From an uncultured Lachnospiraceae bacterium (GTDB taxonomy: Bacteria; Bacillota; Clostridia; Lachnospirales; Lachnospiraceae), in assembly GCA_947594855.1 (NCBI GenBank), contig CANQEL010000013.1:1-62277 (forward strand): a DNA stretch of 62,277 nt. The letters run 5' to 3'. This document shows positions 62,114 through 62,277 of this stretch, piece after piece (within the stretch, counting starts at the first letter, position 1; the number at the start of each line of letters is the position of its first letter). The notes beneath the pieces are model-generated. The model saw nothing but the letters and a program-made list of their open reading frames with translations, did no database searches and was not told the origin of the DNA. The translations under genes and the position numbers were made by a program.

Positions 62114-62277
62114 AGTATTTTACCGCAGTCTATCTCATAAGTGCGGTCGCACAGATACGAAATATCACTTTCATTATGGGACACTAAAAGAATGGTTTTT
62201 CCCCTGTCTTTTTCATCCATAAGGATATCCCTGATCTTATTCGACATATTCTTATCAAGCCCGTTAAACGGTTCGTC
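62110..62277 (-). CDS. ABC transporter ATP-binding protein, C-terminal part (cut by window edge)
   Basis: The last 55 codons of a gene running in from the right. DEPFNGLDKN is the end of Walker B plus D-loop, and ILLVSHNESDI holds the switch histidine; the protein ends shortly after (IDCGKIL). This is a short ABC-2-type ATPase without a C-terminal extension. Converges with the acyltransferase gene. Confidence 0.88.
   Translation of the reverse strand, partial: DEPFNGLDKNMSNKIRDILMDEKDRGKTILLVSHNESDISYLCDRTYEIDCGKIL

Overview
The window looks like chromosome of an anaerobic, low-GC Gram-positive member of the Clostridia, most likely a gut Lachnospiraceae. The evidence is strong AGGAGG-type ribosome binding sites, sigma-A promoters, Lys-rich secreted Ig-like and BspA-type leucine-rich-repeat proteins, an Fe-S aldo/keto reductase, oxygen-independent thiazole synthesis by ThiH, a LysM-GH18 protein of the spore cortex-lytic type, and xylan-side-chain enzymes (GH115, GH39). 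The genus is not decided by what I can see. || Layout. 1-9.7 kb: a strong leftward promoter of stable-RNA type at the left edge, a secreted GH115 alpha-glucuronidase divergent from an AraC regulator, a YbjQ-MATE pair, and two BspA-type LRR proteins. 9.7-10.3 kb: a decayed copy of the BspA 5' region interrupted by a helix-turn-helix gene fragment, then two tRNA-Ser genes. 10.3-15.7 kb: a leftward housekeeping cluster (ycxB-like, tsaE, tsaB, rimI, a small Cys protein, rnz, tsaD, ispD). 15.9-22.6 kb: Fe-S aldo/keto reductase, a 1574-aa surface protein, and a small XRE regulator preceded by four copies of a 12-bp operator-like motif. 22.7-26.6 kb: a SEC-C protein, two membrane proteins, and a GntR-ABC transporter operon with an autoregulatory-looking palindrome. 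26.6-33.3 kb: upp, uraA, GH39, LysM-GH18, HAD phosphatase, rmuC. 33.5-35.6 kb: another Ig-like surface protein. 35.7-42.9 kb: folD, fchA, MATE, ABC exporter, and a metal-efflux operon (HMA chaperone, P-type ATPase, ArsR). 43.0-49.3 kb: an eight-gene thiamine operon under a TPP riboswitch. 49.3-51.8 kb: a small accessory segment with a DUF3990 ADP-ribosyltransferase-like toxin pair, a methyltransferase and a candidate type I toxin-antitoxin module. 51.8-62.3 kb: degV, dinB, a Cu/Zn-SOD-like gene, MATE, a PEP/pyruvate-binding-domain protein, metF, two envelope-polysaccharide membrane genes and the end of an ABC ATPase gene. || How parts fit. Secreted proteins share basic Lys-rich modules that probably hold them to the anionic cell wall. 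The thi operon makes both the pyrimidine and thiazole halves of thiamine and joins them. The tsa cluster makes the t6A tRNA modification. The metal operon has a consensus promoter with a palindromic operator just downstream of the start site. || The most novel-looking item is the compact locus at 51.34-51.65 kb. It has a 28-codon membrane peptide with a sequestered ribosome binding site, an 11-bp direct repeat, a shared bidirectional terminator and a convergent antisense promoter. This is the architecture of Fst/par-type type I toxin-antitoxin systems. Also notable are the four-operator array next to the giant surface-protein gene, the DUF3990 pair, the KaiC-like/PPDK-like fusion and the mosaic BspA remnant.
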